Below are positions 19,232 to 28,375 of a stretch of DNA of 64,000 nucleotides, piece by piece (within the stretch, counting starts at the first letter, position 1; every line of letters begins with the position of its first letter). The DNA is from Flavobacterium algicola (lineage in GTDB: Bacteria > Bacteroidota > Bacteroidia > Flavobacteriales > Flavobacteriaceae). Position numbers and translations under genes: made by a program. The notes beneath the pieces are model-generated. The model did not search any database. It saw only the letters and a program-made list of their open reading frames with translations, and was not told the origin of the DNA. The stretch covers positions 1,587,493-1,651,492 of the forward strand of contig NZ_JAJTUT010000001.1 of NCBI RefSeq assembly GCF_022399565.1. The letters run 5' to 3'.

Positions 19232-19263
19232 TTGCTCTGCTACTAGTGTTTTTATTACCTTTG
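19232..19263 (+). promoter_or_regulatory. Promoter of the MMPL transporter gene
   Basis: TTG at 19232-19234 and TACCTTTG at 19256-19263, separated by 21 bp, match the Bacteroidota -33/-7 promoter. It lies 19 bp upstream of the ATG. Confidence 0.7.
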
Positions 19264-19282
19264 GCCTCATTTTAAATCACAT

Positions 19283-21670
19283 ATGAAAAAACTCTTTAAA
19301 GTAGGTTTCTGGGAATTTATTGCCCGAATCGTACTTAAAAACAGACTTGCCATTCTTGGCCTTATCTTATTGATAACTATATTACTTGCTTATCAATGGA
19401 AAAACATTCAATTTTCATTTACCGAAGCTACTCTTTTACCAGAAAATAATAGCGTCAATACAGAATACAATGCTTTTCTCGACAAATTTGGAGAAGAAGG
19501 AAACTTAATTGTTGTTGGTGTTAAAGACGAAGCGTTTTTTACTCCCAAAGTTTTTGAAGCTTGGACTAAATTGATGACTGAAATTAAAGCACAAAAGCAA
19601 ATTGATTTGGTTGTGTCTGTAAATGACTTAAAACAACTCAAGAAAAATGATTCGCTTCAAACTTTTGAGATGGTTTCATTTGTTGACCCTTCCAAAACAA
19701 ATTCACAAGAGTATCTAAATTCGATAAAAAAGGATTTACTTCAGAATATGCCATTTTACGAAGGATTACTCTATAGTAAAAAGAATGGTAGTTTGCGTTC
19801 TGCTATTTACATGAATAAGGATGTCGTCAATACAGCAGGTCGTAAGGATTACATAGTCAATGATTTTCTTCCAAAAATCAAGGCATTTGAGAAAGAAACG
19901 GGTGTTGATTTGCGCGTGTCGGGTATGCCGTATATTCGAACATTAAATGCACTAAACATTCTTAACGAAATTAGTTTATTTATTGGTGTCTCTTTATTAA
20001 TAACATCTATCATTTTCTTTTTCTTCTTTCGATCCTTTAGGGCCACAACGATTGCGATTTTGATTGTTGTTGTTGGGGTAATGTGGACCTTTGGACTGCT
20101 AGGATTGTTCAATTACCATATCACGGTGCTTACGGCCTTGGTACCAACTTTGGTGATTGTTATCGGAATCCCAAACTGTATTTTCTTGACCAACAAATAC
20201 CAGCAAGAATATGTTTTACATGGTAATAAAGCCAAAGCACTGCAAAGAGTTATAACAAAAGTAGGTACCGCTACCTTGATGACCAATTTGACCACCGCTG
20301 CTGGTTTTGCAACCTTTGTTATTACAAGTAGTCAACTGCTAAAAGAGTTCGGAATAATTTCGTCATTAAGTATCATGGCATTATTCTTTTTGTGCTTGAT
20401 TACAATTCCTATTTATTACAGCTATCAACCTGTACCTAAGGCCAAGCATTTAAAGCATTTAAACCGAAACTATACCAAATTTTTCATGGAATGGATTGAG
20501 AAAATGGTCAAGTACAATCGACGTTACGTTTATGCGGTAGCTATTGTTCTGTTTATAGTAAGTAGTTTTGGTGCGGTCAAAATTCAAACCTCTGGGAGTA
20601 TGATTGAGGACATGCCTCATGATACTGACTTTTTTAAGGATATTGTTTTTTTTGAAAAAGAATTCAATGGAGTTATGCCGCTAGAAATTATGGTTGATAC
20701 TAAGAGGAAAAAAGGAGTGATGAAGTCGTCTACTTTAAAGAAAATGGACGAGTTGCAAAAGGTTATCGATTCTATTCCAGAATTATCTAAACCTATCTCC
20801 ATTGTCAATTTGGTGAAGTATTCGAAACAAGCATACTACAATGGTAATCCCGATTATTACGAACTACCAAGTTCGCAAGAACAAAGTTTTATTCTGAGTT
20901 ATGCCAAAAATGCGACAAAAAACACAAAAGAAAATATAATGAAAAGTTATGTTGATGCCGATGGACAAACGGCACGCATCACTACTTTTATGAAAGATAT
21001 TGGCACAGGAAACATGGCCAAAATTGAAGACGAATTATTGGCGAAAACTAATAAAATATTCCCAAAGGAACGCTACAATGTGATAATGACTGGTAAAGCT
21101 TTGGTCTTTGAAAAGGGGACTAAATACTTACTAGACAATTTGGTTTCTTCATTGCTCTTTGCAGTGTTTTTGATTTGTATGCTTATGGTTTTTATGTTCC
21201 GATCCTTCAAAATGGTGGTTGTATCATTGATTCCAAATTTACTGCCATTAATGATTACCGCAGGATTAATGGGGTACTTCGGTATTCCTCTTAAGCCATC
21301 AACTATATTGGTATTTAGTATCGCATTTGGACTCTCTGTAGATGATACGATTCACTTCTTAGCACAATATCGTCAAGAACTTACCAATAATAATTGGAAG
21401 ATAAAAAAATCAGTTTTCGCAACTTTAAAAGAAGCTGGACTTAGCATGTTTTATACATCTGTAGTTTTATTTGCAGGATTTTCAGTGTTTCTGCTTTCCG
21501 ATTTTGGAGGTACAGTCGCACTTGGAGGATTGATTGCAATGACACTTTTATTTGGTATGTTGTCCAATTTATTATTGTTGCCATGTCTGGTGCTGACTTT
21601 AAACAAATCTTTGGCCAATAAGCAGGAGTTCAAAGAACCTACAGTAGATGTAATTGCAAAACCAGATTAA
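19283..21670 (+). CDS. MMPL/RND family membrane transporter
   Basis: A 795-residue protein with the duplicated RND/MMPL layout: one membrane helix (about 20-37), a large extracytoplasmic loop (about 40-215), five helices to about 385, then a sixth helix near 415 and a second loop and helix set (about 625-780). The second half carries the typical FSIAFGLSVDDTIHFLAQYR motif with proton-relay acidic residues. The family exports lipids or hydrophobic compounds at the expense of the proton gradient; the substrate here is unknown. It has its own promoter and terminator, so it is a single-gene unit. Confidence 0.92.
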   Translation: MKKLFKVGFWEFIARIVLKNRLAILGLILLITILLAYQWKNIQFSFTEATLLPENNSVNTEYNAFLDKFGEEGNLIVVGVKDEAFFTPKVFEAWTKLMTEIKAQKQIDLVVSVNDLKQLKKNDSLQTFEMVSFVDPSKTNSQEYLNSIKKDLLQNMPFYEGLLYSKKNGSLRSAIYMNKDVVNTAGRKDYIVNDFLPKIKAFEKETGVDLRVSGMPYIRTLNALNILNEISLFIGVSLLITSIIFFFFFRSFRATTIAILIVVVGVMWTFGLLGLFNYHITVLTALVPTLVIVIGIPNCIFLTNKYQQEYVLHGNKAKALQRVITKVGTATLMTNLTTAAGFATFVITSSQLLKEFGIISSLSIMALFFLCLITIPIYYSYQPVPKAKHLKHLNRNYTKFFMEWIEKMVKYNRRYVYAVAIVLFIVSSFGAVKIQTSGSMIEDMPHDTDFFKDIVFFEKEFNGVMPLEIMVDTKRKKGVMKSSTLKKMDELQKVIDSIPELSKPISIVNLVKYSKQAYYNGNPDYYELPSSQEQSFILSYAKNATKNTKENIMKSYVDADGQTARITTFMKDIGTGNMAKIEDELLAKTNKIFPKERYNVIMTGKALVFEKGTKYLLDNLVSSLLFAVFLICMLMVFMFRSFKMVVVSLIPNLLPLMITAGLMGYFGIPLKPSTILVFSIAFGLSVDDTIHFLAQYRQELTNNNWKIKKSVFATLKEAGLSMFYTSVVLFAGFSVFLLSDFGGTVALGGLIAMTLLFGMLSNLLLLPCLVLTLNKSLANKQEFKEPTVDVIAKPD

Positions 21671-21692
21671 TAATAAAACTTCAAAATAAAGT

Positions 21693-21733
21693 AGTACTAT
21701 TAGTTTAAATATAATTAATAGTACTTTTTTTTT
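21693..21733 (+). terminator. Terminator after the MMPL transporter gene
   Basis: The arms agtactatta and taatagtact are perfectly complementary and are followed by nine T residues. Confidence 0.8.
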
Positions 21734-21885
21734 AGAACTATAAAAAAGGGTATAACTTTTTTTTCGAATTAAGGAATACTAAACGCATATCGAGTAACTT
21801 GTTTAAAAAATAGTTACTTTAGACCTAAGACTAGCAGTTAGACTGTAGTTTTATAAATAGATTTTAAATACTTGAATGACAGAAT

Positions 21886-24510
21886 ATGACCAATAATACC
21901 ACTTCTGAAGTAGAAAGATTAGCCATTGACGATACCTACAAAAATTGGAAAAAATGGGGGCCTTATTTAGCCGAAAGACAATGGGGTACTGTTCGTGAAG
22001 ATTATAGTGAAGATGAAAATGCATGGGAATTTATCAATCATGATAAAGCCCGCAGTAATGCCTATAGATGGGGTGAAGAGGGCATTGGAGGTTATTGTGA
22101 TTCTCGTGAAATCTTATGCTTGGCTCCTGCATTTTGGAATGGTAAAGATCCAATTTTAAAAGAAAGGTTGTTTGGACTAACAAATAATCAAGGGAATCAT
22201 GGAGAAGATGTCAAAGAACTTTATTTTCATCAAGTTTCGTCTCCAACACATTCGTATAGCAAATATTTATACAAATATCCGCAAAGAGAATTTCCGTATT
22301 CGGAGTTAATCGAGAAAAACCGACGTAGTAGAGAAGAGTCAGAATACGAAATTATCGATACAGATAGTTTTAAAAACAATGCCTATTTTGACTGTTTTAT
22401 CGAATATGCCAAAGCCGATGTAGATGATATTTTGATGAAAGTCACTGTCATTAACAGAGGTAAAAAGGCAGCTGATATTCATGTATTGCCACATCTTTGG
22501 TTTCGTAATTTTTGGAAGCACAATCAGAAATTTACGCGTCCTAGTATGAAAACTTTGACAGATAACAGTATTCATTCTCGAAGCAGTCGAAATGGAAACT
22601 ATTACTTTTATCATGAAAAGGGTGAGCAGCTATTTTGCGAAAATGAGACGAACAATGAACGTATATACAACTCACCAAATGAGGTTGATTATGTAAAAGA
22701 CGGTATAAATAATCACGTTGTAGACGGAATGCCTACTGTAAATCCTGAAAAAAACGGTTCTAAAGTTGCTGTATGGCATAAGATGAAGCTGAAAGCAGGA
22801 GAAGAAAGAACGATAAGAGTACGCCTTAGTAAAAAGGTAGTGGAAGATCCTTGGACAAATTTTGATTCAATTTTTACTAAAAGAATTGAGGAATGTGAGG
22901 CATTTTATGATGGTGTAATAAAAAAGGATATTCCTAAGCATCGTCAAGAATTGGCCAAGAAAGCTTTTTCGGGTTTGCTATGGACAAAACAGTTCTATTA
23001 CTATGATGTACACAAGTGGTTTTTTGGAGGAGCGAGCGAAGAAGCTTCGAATAGACCCCCTACACGAAATTTTAGCTGGCAACATTTAAATAACCGACAT
23101 GTAATATCTATGCCTGATAAGTGGGAATATCCATGGTATGCAGCTTGGGATTTGGCTTTTCACATGGCAGCCTTTGTAGAAATAGATCCCTATTTTGCCA
23201 AAGAACAATTACTTCTTGTGTTGCAAGATGGTTATATGCATCCAAATGGTCAAATTCCCGCATACGAGTGGAACTTTAGCGATGTAAATCCACCAGTGCA
23301 CTCATGGGCAGTTTGGAATATATATGATAAGGATAAGACCAAGACAGGAACAGGTGATACACAATTTCTTGAAAGAGCTTTTCAAAAGTTATTACTGAAC
23401 TTTACTTGGTGGGTAAATCAAAAAGATAAAAGTGGTACAGACCTTTTTGAAGGTGGATTTTTAGGTCTCGATAATATTGGGGTTTTTGATCGTAATCACA
23501 TGCCCGAAGGCATTACTCGAATGCAGCAAGCAGATGCAACAAGTTGGATGGCGATGTTCTCCTTAAACATGTTGCGTATGTCTTTGGAGTTAGCTAAGAC
23601 AAATAAGGTTTATGAGGACTCGGTTATTAAGTTCTTTAGACACTTTTTGAATATTGCGTGGGCAATGCATCATATTGGTAAAAAGGACATTTCTCTTTGG
23701 GATGATCAAGATAATTTTTATTATGATGTTGTCGAAATGTCAAGTGGTACAACTGACTTGTTAAGAGTTCGCTCATTAGTAGGTATTATTCCTTTGTTTG
23801 CTGTTGAAATTATTCATAAAGATTTGTTTGAGGAGTTAAATAAATTTAGAGTTCGAGCTGCAGAGATTGTTAAAACACGTCCTGACTTAGCTTCTTTAAT
23901 TTCAAATATAGATAAGACCAATGAGGATGGTAATTATCTATTTTCGGTTATGAGAGGATTCAGGCTAGAACATCTTTTGGCTCGTTTACTTGACGAAAAA
24001 GAATTTTTATCAGATTACGGAATTCGTTCTTTGTCTAAATACCATGAAGAGCATCCATTCGTATTTAAGCATCACGGAGATCACCATATCCAGTATGAGC
24101 CTGGCGAAAGTCGTTCTAATATGTTTGGAGGAAATTCTAACTGGCGTGGTCCAATATGGATGCCATTAAATTATATGATAATTCAGTCATTGCGTAAGTA
24201 CTACACTTTTTATGGTCCTACATATGTGTACGAGTTCCCAACAGGTTCTGGTGTAAAAATGAATTTAAAACAAATTGCAAACGAGTTGAGTAAGCGATTG
24301 ATCAAATTATTCGAACCAAATCAAAAAGGAAAGTTTCAGTATCATTCTGATGATGCAAATAATCTTTTTACGAGAGATGAACATTTTAGAGATGAGCATT
24401 TCTTTTATGAGTTCTTTGATGGAGACAGTGGTAAAGGATTAGGCGCATCACACCAAACAGGTTGGACAGCACTTATAGCCAATTTAATTCTCGAATTGGA
24501 TGAAGACTAA
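21886..24510 (+). CDS. GH63-like (MGH1-type) glucosidase
   Basis: This 874-residue protein has no signal peptide and is probably cytoplasmic. The N-terminal part (ERQWGTVREDYSEDENAWEF, then GIGGYCDSREILCLAPAFW) and the alpha/alpha-barrel C-terminal part (YPWYAAWDLAFHM, GQIPAYEWNFSDVNPPVHSWA, WRGPIWMPLNY, HQTGWTALIANLI) match the large Bacteroidota glucosidase group related to GH63 and mannosylglycerate hydrolase. Candidate acidic catalytic residues are the Asp in AAWDLAFH and an acidic residue near the C-terminus. Its substrate may be a glucosyl or mannosyl compatible solute, which would suit the neighbouring stress-type genes, but that is inference. Confidence 0.85.
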   Translation: MTNNTTSEVERLAIDDTYKNWKKWGPYLAERQWGTVREDYSEDENAWEFINHDKARSNAYRWGEEGIGGYCDSREILCLAPAFWNGKDPILKERLFGLTNNQGNHGEDVKELYFHQVSSPTHSYSKYLYKYPQREFPYSELIEKNRRSREESEYEIIDTDSFKNNAYFDCFIEYAKADVDDILMKVTVINRGKKAADIHVLPHLWFRNFWKHNQKFTRPSMKTLTDNSIHSRSSRNGNYYFYHEKGEQLFCENETNNERIYNSPNEVDYVKDGINNHVVDGMPTVNPEKNGSKVAVWHKMKLKAGEERTIRVRLSKKVVEDPWTNFDSIFTKRIEECEAFYDGVIKKDIPKHRQELAKKAFSGLLWTKQFYYYDVHKWFFGGASEEASNRPPTRNFSWQHLNNRHVISMPDKWEYPWYAAWDLAFHMAAFVEIDPYFAKEQLLLVLQDGYMHPNGQIPAYEWNFSDVNPPVHSWAVWNIYDKDKTKTGTGDTQFLERAFQKLLLNFTWWVNQKDKSGTDLFEGGFLGLDNIGVFDRNHMPEGITRMQQADATSWMAMFSLNMLRMSLELAKTNKVYEDSVIKFFRHFLNIAWAMHHIGKKDISLWDDQDNFYYDVVEMSSGTTDLLRVRSLVGIIPLFAVEIIHKDLFEELNKFRVRAAEIVKTRPDLASLISNIDKTNEDGNYLFSVMRGFRLEHLLARLLDEKEFLSDYGIRSLSKYHEEHPFVFKHHGDHHIQYEPGESRSNMFGGNSNWRGPIWMPLNYMIIQSLRKYYTFYGPTYVYEFPTGSGVKMNLKQIANELSKRLIKLFEPNQKGKFQYHSDDANNLFTRDEHFRDEHFFYEFFDGDSGKGLGASHQTGWTALIANLILELDED

Positions 24511-24530
24511 ATAATTATCAAATAACAATT

Positions 24531-24566
24531 AAAAAAATTCCCGTCTTTTGGCGGGAATTTTTTTTG
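24531..24566 (+). terminator. Terminator after the glucosidase gene
   Basis: The arms aaattcccg and cgggaattt enclose tcttttgg and are followed by a T-run. Confidence 0.85.
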
Positions 24567-24698
24567 CATACAAATGATAGTATAATTGGGCTACTGCTCT
24601 ATTCTGTAATCACTATTGCATTCTTACTTGTTGCTTAACAGTTATTAGTAAATTGATAAATGTTTAAAATGTAAATTTACAACAGAATTCTGTAAGAT

Positions 24699-24706
24699 TA
24701 TTTTTG
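24699..24706 (+). promoter_or_regulatory. -7 promoter element of the DUF892 gene
   Basis: Tatttttg matches TAnnTTTG, 48 bp before the ATG at 24755. It overlaps the apparent upstream TTG start at 24704, ruling that start out. Confidence 0.6.
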
Positions 24707-24754
24707 ATACAACTTCTTAATTTTGAATATGTTAATCAACTAAATTTATTCGTT

Positions 24755-25330
24755 ATGAAGACTACAGAAAAAAAAGAAAAAGACACAAGCAAGAAAGCTG
24801 CTGCTAAGAAAGGAACTATCAAAGCTAAATCAAGTGCCGCTTCAGGTTTAAATGATTTATTTGAAGATTCTTTAAAAGATATCTATTGGGCTGAAAAAGC
24901 ATTGACAAAAGCAATTCCTAAAATGGTTAAAAATGCAACTAGTGAAGAACTAATTGACTCTTTGAATAGCCACTTGACAGAAACAGAAGAGCAAGTAAAA
25001 CGCCTAGAAAAAGTGTTTGAAATCATCGGTAAAAAAGCAACTGCAAAAAAATGTGATGCTATGGCCGGCCTAATTGAAGAAGGTAAAAGCATTATGGAAG
25101 AAACGGAATTAGGCGTAGTGCGTGACGCTGGTATCATAGCTGCGAGTCAAAAAATAGAACACTATGAAATTGCAACTTACGGAACGTTAAGACAATTTGC
25201 AGAAACATTAGGCTTTGCAGAAGCGGCAACATTATTAGAACAAACCTTAGATGAGGAAAAAGGTGCCGATTTAAAATTGACCGAAGTAGCTGTAAGTGCT
25301 GTAAATATTGAAGCTGCTGAAGCAGAATAA
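24755..25330 (+). CDS. DUF892 (YciE/YciF-like) ferritin-fold stress protein
   Basis: A 191-residue protein. The first 30 residues are rich in Lys, Ala and Ser (KKAAAKKGTIKAKSSAA). Then comes the DUF892 four-helix bundle, beginning LNDLFEDSLKDIYWAEKALTKAIPKM, with the typical HYEIATYGTLRQFAETLG helix carrying Glu and His metal-ligand candidates. YciE and YciF homologues are induced by osmotic and other stress; a ferroxidase-like activity has been suggested for the fold. The basic Lys/Ala tail at the N-terminus is unusual and could bind nucleic acid. It opens a cluster of stress-type genes. Confidence 0.87.
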   Translation: MKTTEKKEKDTSKKAAAKKGTIKAKSSAASGLNDLFEDSLKDIYWAEKALTKAIPKMVKNATSEELIDSLNSHLTETEEQVKRLEKVFEIIGKKATAKKCDAMAGLIEEGKSIMEETELGVVRDAGIIAASQKIEHYEIATYGTLRQFAETLGFAEAATLLEQTLDEEKGADLKLTEVAVSAVNIEAAEAE

Positions 25331-25351
25331 ACAGCTTGTAAAAAGTATAAG

Positions 25352-25382
25352 AAGTGCGATTTTTTAAATTGCACTTTTTTTT
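25352..25382 (+). terminator. Terminator after the DUF892 gene
   Basis: A hairpin with arms aagtgcgattt and aaattgcactt (one G-T type mismatch) is followed by a T-run. Confidence 0.75.
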
Positions 25383-25424
25383 GTTCGATTTTTGAAAAAG
25401 AAATAGCATTTAAAAAACCAACCA

Positions 25425-26132
25425 ATGGAAAATCAACTAATAATAGGTTGCTCCAGTTTTTACAATCGGTTATGGAAAGGTATTTTCTATCCTGAAGAGC
25501 TGCCATCAAAAGACTGGTTTAGTTATTACTGTAAACAATTTAACAGCTATGAGTTTAACGGTAGTTTTTATAAGTTTCCAACTGCTCGAGTACTTGGAAA
25601 TTGGTATGAAAAAACACCTGATAATTTTATATTTTCGATCAAAGCTCCAAAAGAAATCACACATGTTCGGAAAATGGTTATGTGCGAAGATATAATTGCA
25701 TCATTTTATGAAATTCTCCAGAATAATTTAAAAGAAAAATTGGGACCCATATTGTTCCAATTTCCTCCTAGTTTTACTTATAATCCAGAACGACTGCAAC
25801 TTATTTTGACTAGTCTCAATACTGATTTTAAAAATGTAGTTGAGTTTCGCCATGAAAGTTGGTGGAAAGAAGAAGTATATGCAGCTCTGGCCAAAATGAA
25901 AATCACGTTCTGTAGTGTGAGTCACCCAAATGTTCCAAATACAATTATCAGCAACGGTGCTTTTATTTATGTTCGTTTTCATGGAAATCCCAAACCGTTT
26001 TACTCCAGCTATTCTAGTAAAGAATTGCAAGAAATTAAAATACAATTGCAAGGTAAAGAAGCATACGTATATTTTAATAATACAGCAAGTATTTCAGGAA
26101 TTCTAAATGCCTTAGATTTCAAAGTGTTATAA
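25425..26132 (+). CDS. DUF72 (YecE-like) family protein
   Basis: A 235-residue TIM-barrel-like protein beginning with the family pattern LIIGCSSFYNRLWKGIFYPEELPSKDW, followed by FNSYEFNGSFYKFPT, FIFSIKAPKEITH, GPILFQFPPSF, VVEFRHESWW and YVRFHGNP. These are the conserved DUF72 blocks. Biochemical function is unestablished; the conserved His, Glu and Arg residues suggest an enzyme. It follows the DUF892 gene after a terminator and shares the stress-type neighbourhood. Confidence 0.9.
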   Translation: MENQLIIGCSSFYNRLWKGIFYPEELPSKDWFSYYCKQFNSYEFNGSFYKFPTARVLGNWYEKTPDNFIFSIKAPKEITHVRKMVMCEDIIASFYEILQNNLKEKLGPILFQFPPSFTYNPERLQLILTSLNTDFKNVVEFRHESWWKEEVYAALAKMKITFCSVSHPNVPNTIISNGAFIYVRFHGNPKPFYSSYSSKELQEIKIQLQGKEAYVYFNNTASISGILNALDFKVL

Positions 26133-26137
26133 AGAAA

Positions 26138-26172
26138 AAGGAGAGTCAGTATGTTTAGTACCAACTCTCCTT
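26138..26172. terminator. Bidirectional terminator between DUF72 and PNPOx-like genes
   Basis: The arms aaggagagt and actctcctt pair perfectly across a 17-base loop; A-rich and T-rich flanks would suit termination of both convergent genes. Confidence 0.7.
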
Positions 26173-26177
26173 GTATT

Positions 26178-26678
26178 TTAAAGTTTTAAATTTCCTTCAA
26201 TTCCATCATCCATTGTCTGTCCTGTAACAAATGCGGTTGTCATTTTGGCCATTGCAACGATTCTATTGTGCTTATTGTTCCAATAATAACCTTCTTTTGG
26301 AACCACCTTAATAACACTCAAATTTGGATCGTCTGAACCTTCGGGCATCCAGACCTTAACAATTGGAGTGAATAATTCTTTGATTAAATCGCGATCATAA
26401 CTTATAGTGGCGTGACCATGTATTGTTAAAAACTGATTTTGTGGTTCAGAGAAGAAAAGCTCCACTTTAGGGTTTTGCAAAATCTCTTCGTTTTTCTCGC
26501 TAGTTTTATCAGATAGAAACCACAAGTTTCCTTCGTCGTCAATTTTTTGAGCAGACATTGGTCTAGAATTTAATTTGTCACCATTGTAAGTACAAAACAT
26601 ACATGTTTTGATGTCTTCTGCTAAATCTTTTATTTTCTCTGCTGCTGATGCGTTTGTTAAGTCTTTATGATCTCCCAT
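26178..26678 (-). CDS. General-stress-26-like flavin-binding protein (PNPOx fold)
   Basis: The 166-residue protein has the split-barrel pyridoxamine-phosphate-oxidase-like fold of the general stress protein 26 family: CMFCTYNGDKLNSRPMSAQ, LWFLSDKTSEKNEEIL, VELFFSEP and FLTIHGHATISYD, then VWMPEGSDDP. Members bind FMN or FAD and are induced by general stress in other bacteria, but lack a proven reaction. It is convergent with the DUF72 gene and lies among DUF892, BON and other stress-type genes. Confidence 0.9.
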   Translation of the reverse strand: MGDHKDLTNASAAEKIKDLAEDIKTCMFCTYNGDKLNSRPMSAQKIDDEGNLWFLSDKTSEKNEEILQNPKVELFFSEPQNQFLTIHGHATISYDRDLIKELFTPIVKVWMPEGSDDPNLSVIKVVPKEGYYWNNKHNRIVAMAKMTTAFVTGQTMDDGIEGNLKL

Positions 26679-26818
26679 GATTTTATGTATTTTATTAATA
26701 ATTCGTTGATTAATAGGTATGTAAAGTTCTATTTTTAAAGCTCATTTTGGTTATACAATTTTTTATTTAATTTATGAGATTTCAATTTTACCTAATAATA
26801 TCATTTGTTATAAAAAGG

Positions 26819-26845
26819 AAAAGTACAGCTTTGCTGTGCTTTTTA
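26819..26845 (-). terminator. Terminator after the acidic protein gene
   Basis: The arms aaaagtacagc and gctgtgctttt pair with one T-G wobble across a ttt loop. On the minus strand it follows the stop at 26871 and is trailed by a T-rich run. Confidence 0.65.
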
Positions 26846-26870
26846 TGTAAAAAATTTTAAAGAAATTTTA

Positions 26871-27389
26871 CTACGATCTGTCCTCTTCTAAATCGTTATG
26901 ATTGTCTCCTCCCAAACTGTAATAATTATTTTCTTCATCTTCGCTACCAATGTTTTCTTGTTGATCATCCAGCTCCGCACCTGGAACATCTAAATCTGCT
27001 CCAGTTTTATCCTCTGTAAAGTCGATTTCATTTTTCATATATGGAATATCATCCGTCGCTTTCTTTTTAGAAATATCTTCAGGGTCAATACCAGCTTCCT
27101 TTACTCCTTGTTGGTAAATATCTTCAGATGCTGGATAGTCTTGAAGATCTGCAAAGTTGGTATTGTCTTCTGTTTTTTGAACCAATTCGCTGCTGTGCGT
27201 TGCAGAGTATTCGGCTAATAATTCTTGCAGCGATTTGTAATAATCGTCTAATCCTTGAACAGCATCATCTACACCTTTGGGTGCATTTTTTGACATTTCG
27301 GGTATGTACTTTGCCAATTCAGGAAAATTTGCTTCTATTCTTGCTGTTATTTCGGCTATATTTTGACTTAATTCAGATGTAGTTTTCAT
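26871..27389 (-). CDS. Acidic protein of unknown function
   Basis: I do not recognise this 172-residue protein. The N-terminal third is helical and amphipathic (ELSQNIAEITARIEANFPEL, then DDAVQGLDDYYKSLQELLAEY). The C-terminal half is very acidic and low in hydrophobics (for example GAELDDQQENIGSEDEENN), so it is probably disordered. There is no signal peptide or membrane segment. It lies 40 bp downstream of the BON-domain gene on the same strand, so the two are probably cotranscribed, and the surroundings are stress-type genes. Such hydrophilic proteins can protect against desiccation, but that is only a possibility. Confidence 0.7.
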   Translation of the reverse strand: MKTTSELSQNIAEITARIEANFPELAKYIPEMSKNAPKGVDDAVQGLDDYYKSLQELLAEYSATHSSELVQKTEDNTNFADLQDYPASEDIYQQGVKEAGIDPEDISKKKATDDIPYMKNEIDFTEDKTGADLDVPGAELDDQQENIGSEDEENNYYSLGGDNHNDLEEDRS

Positions 27390-27429
27390 ATTGTAGTATT
27401 TTGTGATTAATTATCGATTTAATATTCTA

Positions 27430-28008
27430 CTAAAAAATTTGATTAGTACTAATTTGTATTTCATTTTTAACGATCCAAATTCCTTCAGTATTCCAAGCAA
27501 TCCTGCCGATTTCTTCTTTTTGATTCCATGACGATACAGTTCCTGTAAGTGTAGCTGCCGTTTCGGTGACTTTGACTTTTATTGCATTATGAAGTTGTGA
27601 GAAAGCGGTAGCGATAGCTTTCTCTATATAGGAGCGTTGTATCTCGTCATTTGATTTTAATTTAATTGTAATGCAATTGGTCACGTCCGCAATCCCAGAA
27701 ATACCTTCAAGAACTTTTTGAGTTGCTTCTACTTGACAATTGCAAGAAAGCTCTCCTTTTAATGTGATCCACCCATTTTTTACTTCTAGATTTAAAAGAG
27801 CATCAGGAATCCAGTGATTTAATTTCAATGCTCTTAGAACTTCATTTGCAAGAATGTCATCTGACTTCGTTATAGCAGCTGAAAAACTATCAACAATTTT
27901 ACCGCTGTTTTGTACTATTGTTTTTTGAGCAACCTCTGTAGTAAAGGGTAGGTTTTTCCAGGTTATATTTTGGCTACCATTCAGGTTTAATTGTCCATTA
28001 TTTTTCAT
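27430..28008 (-). CDS. BON-domain protein (two BON domains)
   Basis: This 192-residue protein lacks a signal peptide. It holds two BON domains: one at about 50-115 (LKLNHWIPDALLNLEVKNGW, ITLKGELSC, GIADVTNCITIK) and one at about 120-190 (IATAFSQLHNAIKVKVTETA, ATLTGTVSSW, WIVKNEIQIS). BON modules bind phospholipid or other ligands and are found in OsmY-like stress proteins. The Cys pair CNC after the first domain's second strand is uncommon. It is the first gene of a probable two-gene unit with the acidic protein. Confidence 0.85.
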   Translation of the reverse strand: MKNNGQLNLNGSQNITWKNLPFTTEVAQKTIVQNSGKIVDSFSAAITKSDDILANEVLRALKLNHWIPDALLNLEVKNGWITLKGELSCNCQVEATQKVLEGISGIADVTNCITIKLKSNDEIQRSYIEKAIATAFSQLHNAIKVKVTETAATLTGTVSSWNQKEEIGRIAWNTEGIWIVKNEIQISTNQIF

Positions 28009-28375
28009 CGCTAGCTCGTTAAGGCGGTTGGTAATTAATATGAAATAAAGGTAGCGTGATAGTAGAAGCTGGTTCTTATATAGTTATGTTGAAAAATTAT
28101 ATTATTTGAATATGGAATTAGATCGAAATTTATGCAATATCTCCTTAACTAATTAATAGCTCTATAGATAGGAGCGCTGTAAACTTGATTCTGCCTATTA
28201 AAAAGGTTGATTTGGAAAATTATACAGTAGTAAATTTTTACAAATTGTATATTAGATTTTATTTCGAAAATAAAAAGATATAACACCTAACCCAAATACC
28301 ATCTTAAAAATAACTTCAAAAGATTTATATTTGTAGTTGAAAAAACAGTCATTTTAAATTAATTACGTCCATAAA
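28009..28375. other. 367-bp intergenic region
   Basis: The divergent gap between the BON gene and asnS. Near its left end the minus strand carries TACCTTTA, a near match to the -7 consensus, suitable for the BON gene. At 28326-28333 the plus strand carries TATATTTG, suitable for asnS. I see no RNA gene, repeat or further reading frame. Confidence 0.6.
28326..28333 (+). promoter_or_regulatory. -7 promoter element of asnS
   Basis: Tatatttg matches TAnnTTTG and lies 42 bp upstream of the asnS ATG. Confidence 0.55.
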
